Shown here in pieces: positions 1-5,508 of a DNA stretch of 5,508 nt. Source of the stretch: an uncultured Clostridia bacterium. GTDB lineage: Bacteria > Bacillota_A > Clostridia > Oscillospirales > Acutalibacteraceae. The DNA is taken from NCBI GenBank assembly GCA_937891215.1, contig CALAEU010000083.1:1-5508 (forward strand). Direction: 5' to 3'. The translations under genes were made by a program, and so were the position numbers. Positions within the stretch are counted from its first letter, which is position 1. Each line of letters opens with the position of its first letter. A model generated the notes under the pieces. It was not told where the DNA came from and did not search any database. It saw only the letters and a list, made by a program, of their open reading frames with translations.

Positions 1-520
1 TGGAAAGTCTTGTTTTTGAAAACAATTTAAGAAGTCTTATAATACCTCGTATAAGCTTATAAATGAGTGTATTTTTAAACCAAGATTCCCCTGCCTTTTT
101 TGTTCTCACGACAGATGCAAGCCACTCGGTAAGAACAATAAGAGCAAGAATTAAAAAGGCACACGTAATAACTATATGGTCATTTGTAGGTATAAGAATA
201 TCGTTATCGTAGTAAAAACCTTCAATAAATTCACCAAACAGAAACACTAAACCGAAAATTGCGCCTGCAGATAAAGCGGTATGAATATCATTCGGTACTT
301 TTTCAATAAAGGATGTTACCGGCTTCGGGTGTTTGGAATTATTACCGATAAGCATAAACCAAATTATAAGCATTACAAAAAACAAAGCGAGCAACGCAAC
401 AAACTCAATTATAAGCTCTTTAGCCTTGCCGGAAACAACGCTTTGATAAACATTGTAATAAACGATAATACAAATAGAAATCCCACTCACCGCGATTTTG
501 TAGTGAGTGGGATTTTTCCA
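1..520 (-). CDS. Partial sensor histidine kinase-like membrane protein, 5'-truncated; C-terminal part beyond left edge
   Basis: The minus-strand frame is open from just after a TAA (521-523) to the left edge, about 173 codons. It reads into hydrophobic segments: a weak one near ISICIIVYYNV, then LIIEFVALLALFFVMLIIWF, LSAGAIFGLVFLFGEFI and HIVITCAFLILALIVL. A basic juxtamembrane stretch follows (VVRTKKAGESWFKNTLIYKL, then IRGIIRLLKLFSK). That layout, and especially the FKNTLIYKLIR stretch leading into a basic amphipathic helix, resembles the multi-TM input region of clostridial sensor histidine kinases. The HAMP, DHp and ATPase parts would lie outside the window, so the assignment is inference. 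There is no ATG near the front. The first standard in-frame start is GTG at 488-490, inside the perfect hairpin 478-515 and without a Shine-Dalgarno sequence. Kinases of this type usually have a first TM helix and an extracytoplasmic domain before these helices, so the gene appears to lack its 5' part. Another polytopic membrane protein remains possible. Confidence 0.55.
478..515 (-). terminator. Perfect 13-bp hairpin, probable terminator of the nucleosidase gene
   Basis: The arms AAATCCCACTCAC (478-490) and GTGAGTGGGATTT (503-515) are exact reverse complements around a 12-base loop. The hairpin lies about 45 bases past the stop of the minus-strand nucleosidase gene. On the minus strand the right-hand flank is T-rich (ATTTCTATTTG). 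On the plus strand it is followed by two more Ts, giving a five-T run, so it could act in both directions. It also covers the first possible GTG start of the next open frame, which fits a terminator sitting at a rearrangement junction better than a normal gene start. Confidence 0.7.
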
Positions 521-559
521 TTATAGTCTCATACATTTAGCTCAATTCAAATTCATAAT

Positions 560-1243
560 TTAATCGTTATATTTTATAGACGATCTCAAAACCAGTGGTA
601 AATATTCATCAATAATTCTATTCATTATGATTGGAATGTTTGTTATAAATGAATTCAATTGTTCTTCGTTTGACGTTTCTTGTTCATTAGTTGGGAAATC
701 GGATATACCTTTGATTATAACACATTCAACATTATTTGCTTTGCAAATATAAGCTATTGCTGCAGATTCTGTATCAGCGATAGTTATATTATTTTCTTTT
801 AACTCTAAATAATCTTCCCACATAACAACAGCTTTGTCGGCAGTTCCTATTGTACCAGTCAACACATCAGAAGTTAATGAATCCAGATTAAAATTAACTG
901 TAAATGAATCTTTAATCAATGGTTCTTGCTCTTTTACAGTACAGTCATATTGAACTGCTTTATTGGGAACAAATATATCTAAAGTTTTAAATTTATCATC
1001 TATTCCTGCACATGTACCCGCAACTATTATCATCTTCAAATCAAAATGGTCTATCATATATTGAGTAGCCGCCGAACTATTCATTTTTCTAACGCCACAT
1101 CTATAAAAAATTACGCTTTCGCCATTTATTTCAGTAGTAAAATACTCACCAAATGGATATTTGGTGCAACTATCTATGCTTACCTGAAATTTATCTAATA
1201 CAGCATTCCATTCTCTTTTAGCTGCTATACTTATGCCTGTCGT
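560..1243 (-). CDS. 5'-methylthioadenosine/S-adenosylhomocysteine nucleosidase-like protein (PNP/UDP superfamily), non-AUG or lost start
   Basis: Likely a cytoplasmic N-glycosidase of the nucleoside phosphorylase/MTAN superfamily, which removes adenine from methylthioadenosine or S-adenosylhomocysteine in methyl-cycle recycling. Read from an ACG at 1241-1243 the product is 227 residues, close to the usual 220-240. It starts TGISIAAKREW, where Glu11 is a candidate for the N-terminal catalytic Glu of MTANs. IIVAGTCAGID (residues 72-82) is the glycine-rich loop after a core strand. ADTESAAIAYIC carries Glu159, equivalent to the Glu of the usual ME motif. KGISDFP carries Asp182, the usual catalytic Asp of the ISD motif. 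The first ATG (1082-1084) has no Shine-Dalgarno sequence and would remove 53 residues including the first strand and Glu11. In contrast AAGGAGA (1251-1257) sits 7 bases before the ACG and 4 before an in-frame ATT (1244-1246). The frame upstream closes at a TAA overlapping the RBS. So the start is ACG or ATT, or it is a mutated ATG. No terminator separates it from the GH78-like gene. Exact substrate unproven. Confidence 0.78.
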   Translation of the reverse strand, partial: TTGISIAAKREWNAVLDKFQVSIDSCTKYPFGEYFTTEINGESVIFYRCGVRKMNSSAATQYMIDHFDLKMIIVAGTCAGIDDKFKTLDIFVPNKAVQYDCTVKEQEPLIKDSFTVNFNLDSLTSDVLTGTIGTADKAVVMWEDYLELKENNITIADTESAAIAYICKANNVECVIIKGISDFPTNEQETSNEEQLNSFITNIPIIMNRIIDEYLPLVLRSSIKYND

Positions 1244-1250
1244 AATATTC

Positions 1251-1257
1251 TCTCCTT
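1251..1257 (-). promoter_or_regulatory. Shine-Dalgarno that decides the nucleosidase start
   Basis: AAGGAGA on the minus strand is the best ribosome binding site in the window. It is correctly spaced for ACG 1241-1243 (7 bases) or ATT 1244-1246 (4 bases), and no ATG, GTG or TTG exists in frame nearby. It is the main reason for extending the nucleosidase beyond its first ATG. Confidence 0.75.
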
Positions 1258-1278
1258 AAAACTATTTACAAGGAACGC

Positions 1279-1365
1279 TCAAAAAACATCATTATTTTTC
1301 TCAAAACCGAGGTTTTCATAAAAGTTCACTCTTTCACTTGTAGTTTCAACAAGCCTTTTTATCAT
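1279..1365 (-). pseudogene. C-terminal remnant of a GNAT-family N-acetyltransferase (28 codons)
   Basis: The minus-strand frame from ATG 1363-1365 reads MIKRLVE, then TTSERVNFYENLGFEKNND, and stops at TGA 1279-1281. The RVNFYENLGFEK pattern is the typical last strand-helix element of GNAT acetyltransferases (FYxxLGF). The N-terminal acetyl-CoA-binding fold is absent: the frame upstream enters the out-of-frame 3' end of the GH78-like gene. It lies 13 bases past that gene's stop, and GAGGGGG (1369-1375) could serve as a ribosome binding site, so a 28-residue peptide might still be made. The stop follows a homopolymer of six A (plus strand, 1281-1286), so a frameshift at the tail is possible. 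The best reading is a decayed gene fragment. The family call rests on one short motif. Confidence 0.55.
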
Positions 1366-1378
1366 TATCCCCCTCAAA

Positions 1379-2839
1379 TTACAACCCGTATTTACGAATA
1401 AAATATGAGGGCGTACAACTCCAGGCGTGACAAAGGCTATTTATCATTCTATCCTTATATGGCGAGAAATCAAGGTCATCGGGAATATATGCCTCCCAAA
1501 AGGTATCTGCACCAAGTTCCACCATTCCGCCCCAAAATTTTTTCAGGTATTGCACCGCTTCAGCCTTCATATCAAGCTTCAACATTGCTTCAACAACATA
1601 GTGACGCATATATGGTGTAACAGGTTGCTTGAAACTTTTATTATTAAGACAGTAAAGAAGAAGTTTTTTAGCTTCCTCACCAGTTATTACACCGCCTAAA
1701 ATCATCCACACCTGAGAATGAACGCTGAGCTGACCATTATCCAAATCACTTATAAACACTTTATTTTTTTCATCATAAAGATGCTTTTTTGAAGCACAAC
1801 GAACTTCTGAAACAAGAGAAGAATATTCTTCAAATTCTTCATCGCCGATTGCCTTCAGCAATTCTACAAAACGCTCAAGTGTATAAAGGTATACACCCTG
1901 TAAGGAAATAAGACATTCAAGCCCTGGACACCAGTCAATAAAAGCAAACCAACCACTCTGCTTTATTGCAATCAGATTTTCGTCAAGAGTTGCTCTGAAG
2001 CTTTCAATCTGTGATTTGCAAATTCCCAAAAGGTTATTCACAACATCCAAATCCCCTGTACGCTCATAGTAATCACATACACTTACAACATATAAAAGTG
2101 CATAATCCTCAATATGCGTTGCTCCTGAATGGTAGTATGGAGTTTCATAAACAAATGATGGTAAGAATCCGAGATTATTGCATTCCCCCGCAGCAAAAAG
2201 ATACAAGCATCTTTTTACGATTTCAAGGTTATTAAATGTATAATAATTCGCAAGAGCTTCAAGGCGAAGGTCCCCAATCCAAAGACGACGATCACGCTTC
2301 GGGCCATCCTCAAAGAAGGTCTGCATACATTCTCTGAGGGTATTTGTTGCAACATGATCGATTTTATTCAATAAATCATCTGTTGAGTTTATAGGTTTCA
2401 ACACAGCTATATCTGCACTTGTTGAAGCACAAAAACTGAAATCAAAAAGTCTTATTGGTCGGGTTGTTCTATCTACTGTTATTTTTATGTATCTGCAAGC
2501 ATATCTTCTGGGCATTGTTATTTTTTGTGGGAAATCGATATTGATTATTTCCTCCTGCAACCATGTTTTTGAGAGTATGCCATCATATTGAGAAAAATCG
2601 TCATTAATCTCTCTCATATCTTCACCGAATTTTATATTCAAACGAACAGGAGCATCAACAAAAATATTCTCTTTATCAAAAGCAAAGGAAAAATGCCCCA
2701 CCGCGTGTTCTCCAAGGTCAAGCAGAACACAATCTCCATCTGAACCAGTAAACCTCGTTATATCCGGAGTAATATTTCTATAATGAAGTTCAGGAAATTT
2801 CTCCTGTGCCTTTCTCAAAAAATAGTTTTTATCTTTCAT
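1379..2839 (-). CDS. GH78-like alpha-L-rhamnosidase-family protein with altered acid motif
   Basis: A 486-residue protein without signal peptide or TM segment, so probably cytoplasmic. Residues 1-145 look like a beta-sandwich accessory domain, with LDLGEHAVGHFSF at 40-52 and RRYACRYIKI at 111-120. From about 155 to the end it resembles the alpha/alpha6 barrel of GH78 and its relatives, which release terminal L-rhamnose. The family's core motif (typically DCPQRDERLGWxGD) appears as DGPKRDRRLWIGD at 178-190, one residue shorter. The usual general-acid Glu aligns with Arg184. TFWE at 446-449 supplies Glu449, matching the position of the catalytic base. FIDW (300-303) and HAWSCTPSYFIRKYGL at the C-terminus are also family-like. 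At 486 residues it is shorter than many GH78 enzymes, which carry several N-terminal sandwich domains. The ATG at 2839 has a weak upstream GCGAG, and a promoter lies about 64-92 bases upstream. Rhamnosidase activity is uncertain because of Arg184; another glycosidase specificity is possible. Confidence 0.85.
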   Translation of the reverse strand: MKDKNYFLRKAQEKFPELHYRNITPDITRFTGSDGDCVLLDLGEHAVGHFSFAFDKENIFVDAPVRLNIKFGEDMREINDDFSQYDGILSKTWLQEEIINIDFPQKITMPRRYACRYIKITVDRTTRPIRLFDFSFCASTSADIAVLKPINSTDDLLNKIDHVATNTLRECMQTFFEDGPKRDRRLWIGDLRLEALANYYTFNNLEIVKRCLYLFAAGECNNLGFLPSFVYETPYYHSGATHIEDYALLYVVSVCDYYERTGDLDVVNNLLGICKSQIESFRATLDENLIAIKQSGWFAFIDWCPGLECLISLQGVYLYTLERFVELLKAIGDEEFEEYSSLVSEVRCASKKHLYDEKNKVFISDLDNGQLSVHSQVWMILGGVITGEEAKKLLLYCLNNKSFKQPVTPYMRHYVVEAMLKLDMKAEAVQYLKKFWGGMVELGADTFWEAYIPDDLDFSPYKDRMINSLCHAWSCTPSYFIRKYGL

Positions 2840-2865
2840 TATATATATCTCGCTTTATAATTGAT

Positions 2866-2947
2866 ATTCAGTTTAATAGATTAAAAATTGTTTTACAACC
2901 ATATTATATACTTCTTCAAAACCAAAATCAACAAATAATTCAGTTTA
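2866..2947 (-). repeat. Pair of 10-bp direct repeats flanking the GH78-like promoter
   Basis: The minus-strand sequence TAAACTGAAT occurs exactly at 2938-2947 and 2866-2875, spaced 72 bases start to start. One copy lies 6 bases upstream of the -35 box and the other lies in the 5' leader, 27 bases beyond the -10 box. Such placement would suit a regulator binding two operators. It may be chance in AT-rich DNA. Confidence 0.35.
2903..2931 (-). promoter_or_regulatory. Sigma-A-type promoter of the GH78-like gene
   Basis: On the minus strand TTGATT (2926-2931) is followed after exactly 17 bases by a perfect TATAAT (2903-2908). Transcription would start near 2896, giving a leader of roughly 55-60 bases before the ATG at 2839. 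Because a hairpin terminator closes the upstream hydrolase gene, this promoter gives the GH78-like gene independent expression. Confidence 0.7.
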
Positions 2948-3014
2948 CCAATAGTTCAGGTTAGTTACGAAAAAGACACAGCATTTTATCTTCTTAATTC
3001 AATACATTTCACCA

Positions 3015-3041
3015 TAAACAAAGCTTAATTTATTTTGTTTA
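3015..3041. repeat. 8-bp AT-rich inverted repeat in the intergenic region
   Basis: TAAACAAA (3015-3022) and TTTGTTTA (3034-3041) are exact reverse complements separated by 11 bases. The element lies between the upstream gene's terminator and the GH78-like promoter, about 85 bases upstream of the -35 box. It could be an operator or simply low-complexity coincidence. The rest of this 240-base gap shows no gene longer than a few codons. Confidence 0.25.
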
Positions 3042-3078
3042 CTATTTACTTTTGTTAAAAAAACGATATTGAACAAGC

Positions 3079-3110
3079 AAAACGCAACCGAATTGAATTG
3101 GTTGCGTTTT
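3079..3110 (-). terminator. Rho-independent terminator of the GH106-like gene
   Basis: The arms AAAACGCAACC (3079-3089) and GGTTGCGTTTT (3100-3110) pair perfectly over 11 bp around a 10-base loop. On the minus strand the stem begins only 6 bases after the TAA of the large hydrolase gene, and the descending arm ends in four Ts followed by GCTTGTT. The plus-strand side has a five-T run, but no plus-strand gene needs it. Confidence 0.8.
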
Positions 3111-3116
3111 TGTTGT

Positions 3117-5414
3117 TTACTCTGTATATATTGTAACAGGTCCATATAACCCACCTGACAGGAAATCTTTTGCATATTCTATTTCACCATCAAAATACGA
3201 AGATAATTCTTCTGTTTTCCATTTTTCAAAATAATCTGTGTGTACATACCAATTTGCTGACGTATTTGTCACAACTATTTTAAGTTTATTATTTTCTGTA
3301 AGTACACCAGCAGGTATTTTAAACTTGTATGGTGATGCTATTACTGTACCTAAAGAATGTTCATTTAAAAACACAGATGCAACAAAATGAACTTCGCCTA
3401 AATTGAGTTCTGCACCTTTCTCTGTTTTTTCTTTTGGAAGTGTAAAACAAGTTTCATAAACACCGCTACCAGAATAAGCACTACCAATAATTTGCGACCA
3501 GTCACCAAGTTGTATGGAAACTGCATTTTCAGAATAGTTAATATTATTAAATCCGTTTTCGTCACAAACAAGTTCTGTTTTTTTATGAAATTTAAAATCA
3601 CTTGTAATATTAAATTCTTCTTTGAAGCATTTTGGTTTTTCTGCTTTCAGACCCTCATCTGTTAGTAAAACAACAGCAGTTTCACCTATTGCAAGGGAGA
3701 GTTTAAGAAGACCATTTTCTGTTTCTAAACACTGCAATTCACCATTTGTTAAATTGAGCAAATAGCCTTTTTCCGATGGCAAGTGAATACAATAATCACC
3801 ATTTTCACCAGTTTCTCTGAAAAAGCAGAACAATTCTCCGTTTTCTACTTTTCTGTGCATAGCGCGTAGACCAATACCATCTACTTTTACCACTGGTGTA
3901 AGATTTACAAGTTCATGTGAAACTTGGCCACCTTGTTTTTTGAAGTTATCCAACGCTTTTTGTGTGGCTTCGGGTATAAATGCATCTTTTGGAATAATTA
4001 TATGTTTATATTTTGCATTACCCATACACATATAACCATTTTTAATTTCTGCAACTTGCAAAACATCGTCATCTACAACATCAAAATCGACCAACATATC
4101 TTCAAGAGTTCTGCCAAGAGAGTCGAATTTTTTTGCTATTTCTTCTAATTTTAAGCGACCCTGAAAATCGGAAACTGGATAATAAAGACCAGTTTCATAT
4201 ACACGCTCACCAAGAGAACTTATATATGATAATCTTTCGGTGTATCTATTAAAGTGACTAAGATGTTGGCAGAATGGTTGTTTTTCTGTAAAAATTGGTA
4301 ATTCCTGAGCTAAAAGCTGACCATTCCTACCGAGAGGAAAATTAAACGGATTGAAAATATTTATTCCACGAACTGCCCCGTACCCCACTGTGTAGCGCAT
4401 TATATCGTAAGAAACACTCGCCCCTGCTACACCAAAAATTTCACTCATAGAAAATTTTGTACCATTCTGTGCTGCAACAGATGAAGCGTAACGTGGAAAA
4501 AATCCATTATAAGCATTAAAATCATTCTTATTAGTTACTTTATTCACAGGATAAATTTGACGCCATATAACGTCAACACCAGGAATATCGAAACACCTGA
4601 GAGCGCGCATAAGATTGAAGTTACAACCATTCATACAACCTTGGGGGCTATGGTCAACATCGAGGTGACCTGTAAAAGCAACACCTTTTTCATTCGCCCA
4701 TTTTTTGCAAGGTAAAAGAAAATTTTCACAAAACACACGACTGCATAAATCATACCAGCGGTGCAATATATGAACATTTTCTTCTGTCGGAGCTTTCTCA
4801 CCTTCAATTAAAGGAAGATATGGCAATATTGATTCGCCATACATAGTTTCGTATTTATCTGCCAAATCTTTATTGTAAATACCAAAAGGTGCTTTGGGTT
4901 CATCCGTGAACACTGCAGTAACAAATTCTGGAAATTCTTCCCCTATTGCCCAAAAATATTTTTCGTGGGTAATTTCAATAAAATATTCTGTTGCATTTTT
5001 GTTGAGTAAATCAGGATAACTGGAATTCCCAACTGCATATTCAGGGTGAGCCTCCACTACCTTGCCACAAGCACTACCAGACGGCCAACCGCCTTCATCA
5101 TAAATCCAACAGTTCATTCCGAGTGCTTTGCCTTGTTTTATTGCGTACTCACAAAGTTCAAAAAATTTGTCTGCGAGATAATCAGGAGTAAGGTTTGTAG
5201 GCATACTGTCTGGACGGAAATTCATTGGCTCAGCAAGAATATAAAAGCTTCGAATACCGAGATTTTGCATCTCAATAAGCTGTTCATCTATAATATTGTA
5301 ATTGCAGACATCGTTCCAGACCCACACATAAACAGGGGAATAAGAAACATCAGGAGAAATAAAATTATTTATATCAAATCTAAATAGAAATGTTTCACGT
5401 GAAACATTATACAA
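3117..5414 (-). CDS. GH106-like (alpha-L-rhamnosidase-type) glycoside hydrolase, cytoplasmic
   Basis: A 765-residue protein with no signal peptide. Residues about 20-390 look like a TIM-barrel catalytic region: YSPVYVWVWND (25-35), WIYDEGGWPSG (103-113), the acidic VFTDEP (168-173), GHLDVDH (249-255) and SEIFGVAG (324-331, Glu325). Residues about 405-500 resemble a Rossmann/GATase-like middle domain (YYPVSDFQG, HIIIPKDAFIP). About 640-765 form a sugar-binding beta-sandwich with FLNEHSLGTVIASPYKF, VVTNTSANW and GGLYGPVTIY. This architecture matches GH106-like rhamnosidases, which remove terminal alpha-L-rhamnose from pectic glycans, though the catalytic Glu pair cannot be assigned here. The neighbouring GH78-like gene supports rhamnoside use. 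The start is doubtful: TTG at 5412-5414 lacks a Shine-Dalgarno sequence, and the first codons (NVSRET) are the parS palindrome read as protein. No standard start follows before the conserved WVWND region. An ATG at 5405-5407 is out of frame and stops after 12 codons. Confidence 0.8.
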   Translation of the reverse strand: MYNVSRETFLFRFDINNFISPDVSYSPVYVWVWNDVCNYNIIDEQLIEMQNLGIRSFYILAEPMNFRPDSMPTNLTPDYLADKFFELCEYAIKQGKALGMNCWIYDEGGWPSGSACGKVVEAHPEYAVGNSSYPDLLNKNATEYFIEITHEKYFWAIGEEFPEFVTAVFTDEPKAPFGIYNKDLADKYETMYGESILPYLPLIEGEKAPTEENVHILHRWYDLCSRVFCENFLLPCKKWANEKGVAFTGHLDVDHSPQGCMNGCNFNLMRALRCFDIPGVDVIWRQIYPVNKVTNKNDFNAYNGFFPRYASSVAAQNGTKFSMSEIFGVAGASVSYDIMRYTVGYGAVRGINIFNPFNFPLGRNGQLLAQELPIFTEKQPFCQHLSHFNRYTERLSYISSLGERVYETGLYYPVSDFQGRLKLEEIAKKFDSLGRTLEDMLVDFDVVDDDVLQVAEIKNGYMCMGNAKYKHIIIPKDAFIPEATQKALDNFKKQGGQVSHELVNLTPVVKVDGIGLRAMHRKVENGELFCFFRETGENGDYCIHLPSEKGYLLNLTNGELQCLETENGLLKLSLAIGETAVVLLTDEGLKAEKPKCFKEEFNITSDFKFHKKTELVCDENGFNNINYSENAVSIQLGDWSQIIGSAYSGSGVYETCFTLPKEKTEKGAELNLGEVHFVASVFLNEHSLGTVIASPYKFKIPAGVLTENNKLKIVVTNTSANWYVHTDYFEKWKTEELSSYFDGEIEYAKDFLSGGLYGPVTIYTE
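5391..5406. other. parS: parS centromere-like site (ParB/Spo0J binding)
   Basis: TGTTTCACGTGAAACA is a perfect 16-bp palindrome and matches the known Bacillota parS consensus, the nucleation site for ParB (Spo0J) and for SMC condensin loading. It overlaps the 5' end of the GH106-like frame, where it encodes NVSRET. In many Bacillota such sites lie in or beside genes in the origin-proximal part of the chromosome; some plasmids and prophages also carry them. No parA or parB gene is in this window. Confidence 0.9.
5406..5411 (-). promoter_or_regulatory. Possible -10 box upstream of the GH106-like gene
   Basis: A perfect TATAAT on the minus strand touches the edge of parS. No convincing -35 box lies 16-19 bases upstream (nearest TTAGAA at 19). 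If it is used, transcription would begin inside parS, downstream of the assumed TTG start, which would conflict with that start. The 94 bases from 5415 to the right edge are very AT-rich and contain no gene or Shine-Dalgarno sequence that I can see. Confidence 0.25.
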
Positions 5415-5498
5415 AATTATTTTGCTTATTTTCTAAAAAAACTATACAAATCCCAAAACAACATATATAATTATTTTATAAAACAAAAGAAAACAAAA

Positions 5499-5508
5499 TG
5501 TTTCACGT
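5499..5508. other. parS: Probable second parS site, cut by the window edge
   Basis: The last ten bases, TGTTTCACGT, are identical to the first ten of the complete parS at 5391-5406, including the central CACGT, and both are preceded by AAA. If the sequence continues GAAACA beyond the edge, the two sites lie exactly 108 bp apart. Only 10 of 16 bases are visible. Confidence 0.65.

Noticed and set aside
281..526. Plus-strand open frame of 81 codons
   Set aside because: It runs antisense to the membrane-protein frame, is rich in Asn/Lys with no domain pattern, and has no ribosome binding site. It also overlaps the hairpin at its end.
1303..1316. AAAACC-GA-GGTTTT palindrome as a terminator
   Set aside because: The stem is six AT-rich pairs around a two-base loop with no T-run, and it encodes the ENLGFE part of the GNAT remnant.
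1405..2235. Plus-strand open frames at 1405-1620, 1427-1699 and 2011-2235
   Set aside because: They are shadows of the GH78-like gene on the other strand, with compositionally odd products and no recognisable domain.
2945..3060. Very short frames after the hydrolase terminator (for example MVKCIELRR on the minus strand)
   Set aside because: They are fewer than ten codons, lack ribosome binding sites and show no conserved pattern; treated as noncoding intergenic DNA.
3398..5387. Frames at 3398-3601 (minus) and 3924-4148 and 5046-5387 (plus)
   Set aside because: All lie inside the well-supported GH106-like gene and show no independent domain or start signal.
5369..5407. 12-codon minus-strand peptide starting MFHVKH
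   Set aside because: It is the usual out-of-frame reading of parS followed by a stop at 5369-5371, with no ribosome binding site. It is mentioned only because it complicates the hydrolase start.

Overview
The window is AT-rich DNA whose recognisable genes all lie on the minus strand, so they read from right to left. Protein style, AT-rich codons, SD-type leaders and a Bacillus-type parS sequence point to a low-GC Bacillota, most likely a gut or rumen Clostridia relative. This is inference from sequence style, not a database match.

Layout in the direction of transcription: (1) 5391-5508 carries a perfect 16-bp parS palindrome (5391-5406). The first 10 bases of an apparent second copy run off the window edge (5499-5508). 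The first parS overlaps the 5' end of (2) a 765-residue cytoplasmic glycoside hydrolase, GH106/alpha-L-rhamnosidase-like (3117-5414), which ends at a strong hairpin (3079-3110). (3) A 240-bp intergenic stretch holds a good sigma-A-type promoter (2903-2931), flanked by two copies of a 10-bp direct repeat, and an AT-rich inverted repeat. (4) A 486-residue GH78-like alpha-L-rhamnosidase-family protein follows (1379-2839). (5) Directly behind it is a 28-codon remnant of a GNAT acetyltransferase (1279-1365). (6) Next is an MTA/SAH-nucleosidase-like protein (560-1243). Its reading frame continues 53 codons upstream of the first ATG, back to a good ribosome binding site, but has ACG or ATT where the start codon should be. 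(7) A perfect 13-bp hairpin (478-515) follows. (8) Immediately after it an open frame begins that encodes the membrane part of what looks like a sensor histidine kinase, lacking a normal start and running off the left edge.

The two hydrolases probably work together on rhamnose-containing oligosaccharides (pectic or other plant or host glycans) after import, since neither has a visible signal peptide. They have separate transcription signals, so they form a functional cluster rather than one simple operon. The left third (GNAT remnant, start-less nucleosidase, 5'-truncated kinase) looks like a decaying or rearranged junction. The parS pair is the most distinctive element: in Bacillota such sites usually cluster near the replication origin, so it suggests an origin-proximal chromosomal position. 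No tRNA, rRNA, CRISPR array or insertion sequence was seen, and no gene-free stretch exceeds 300 bases.
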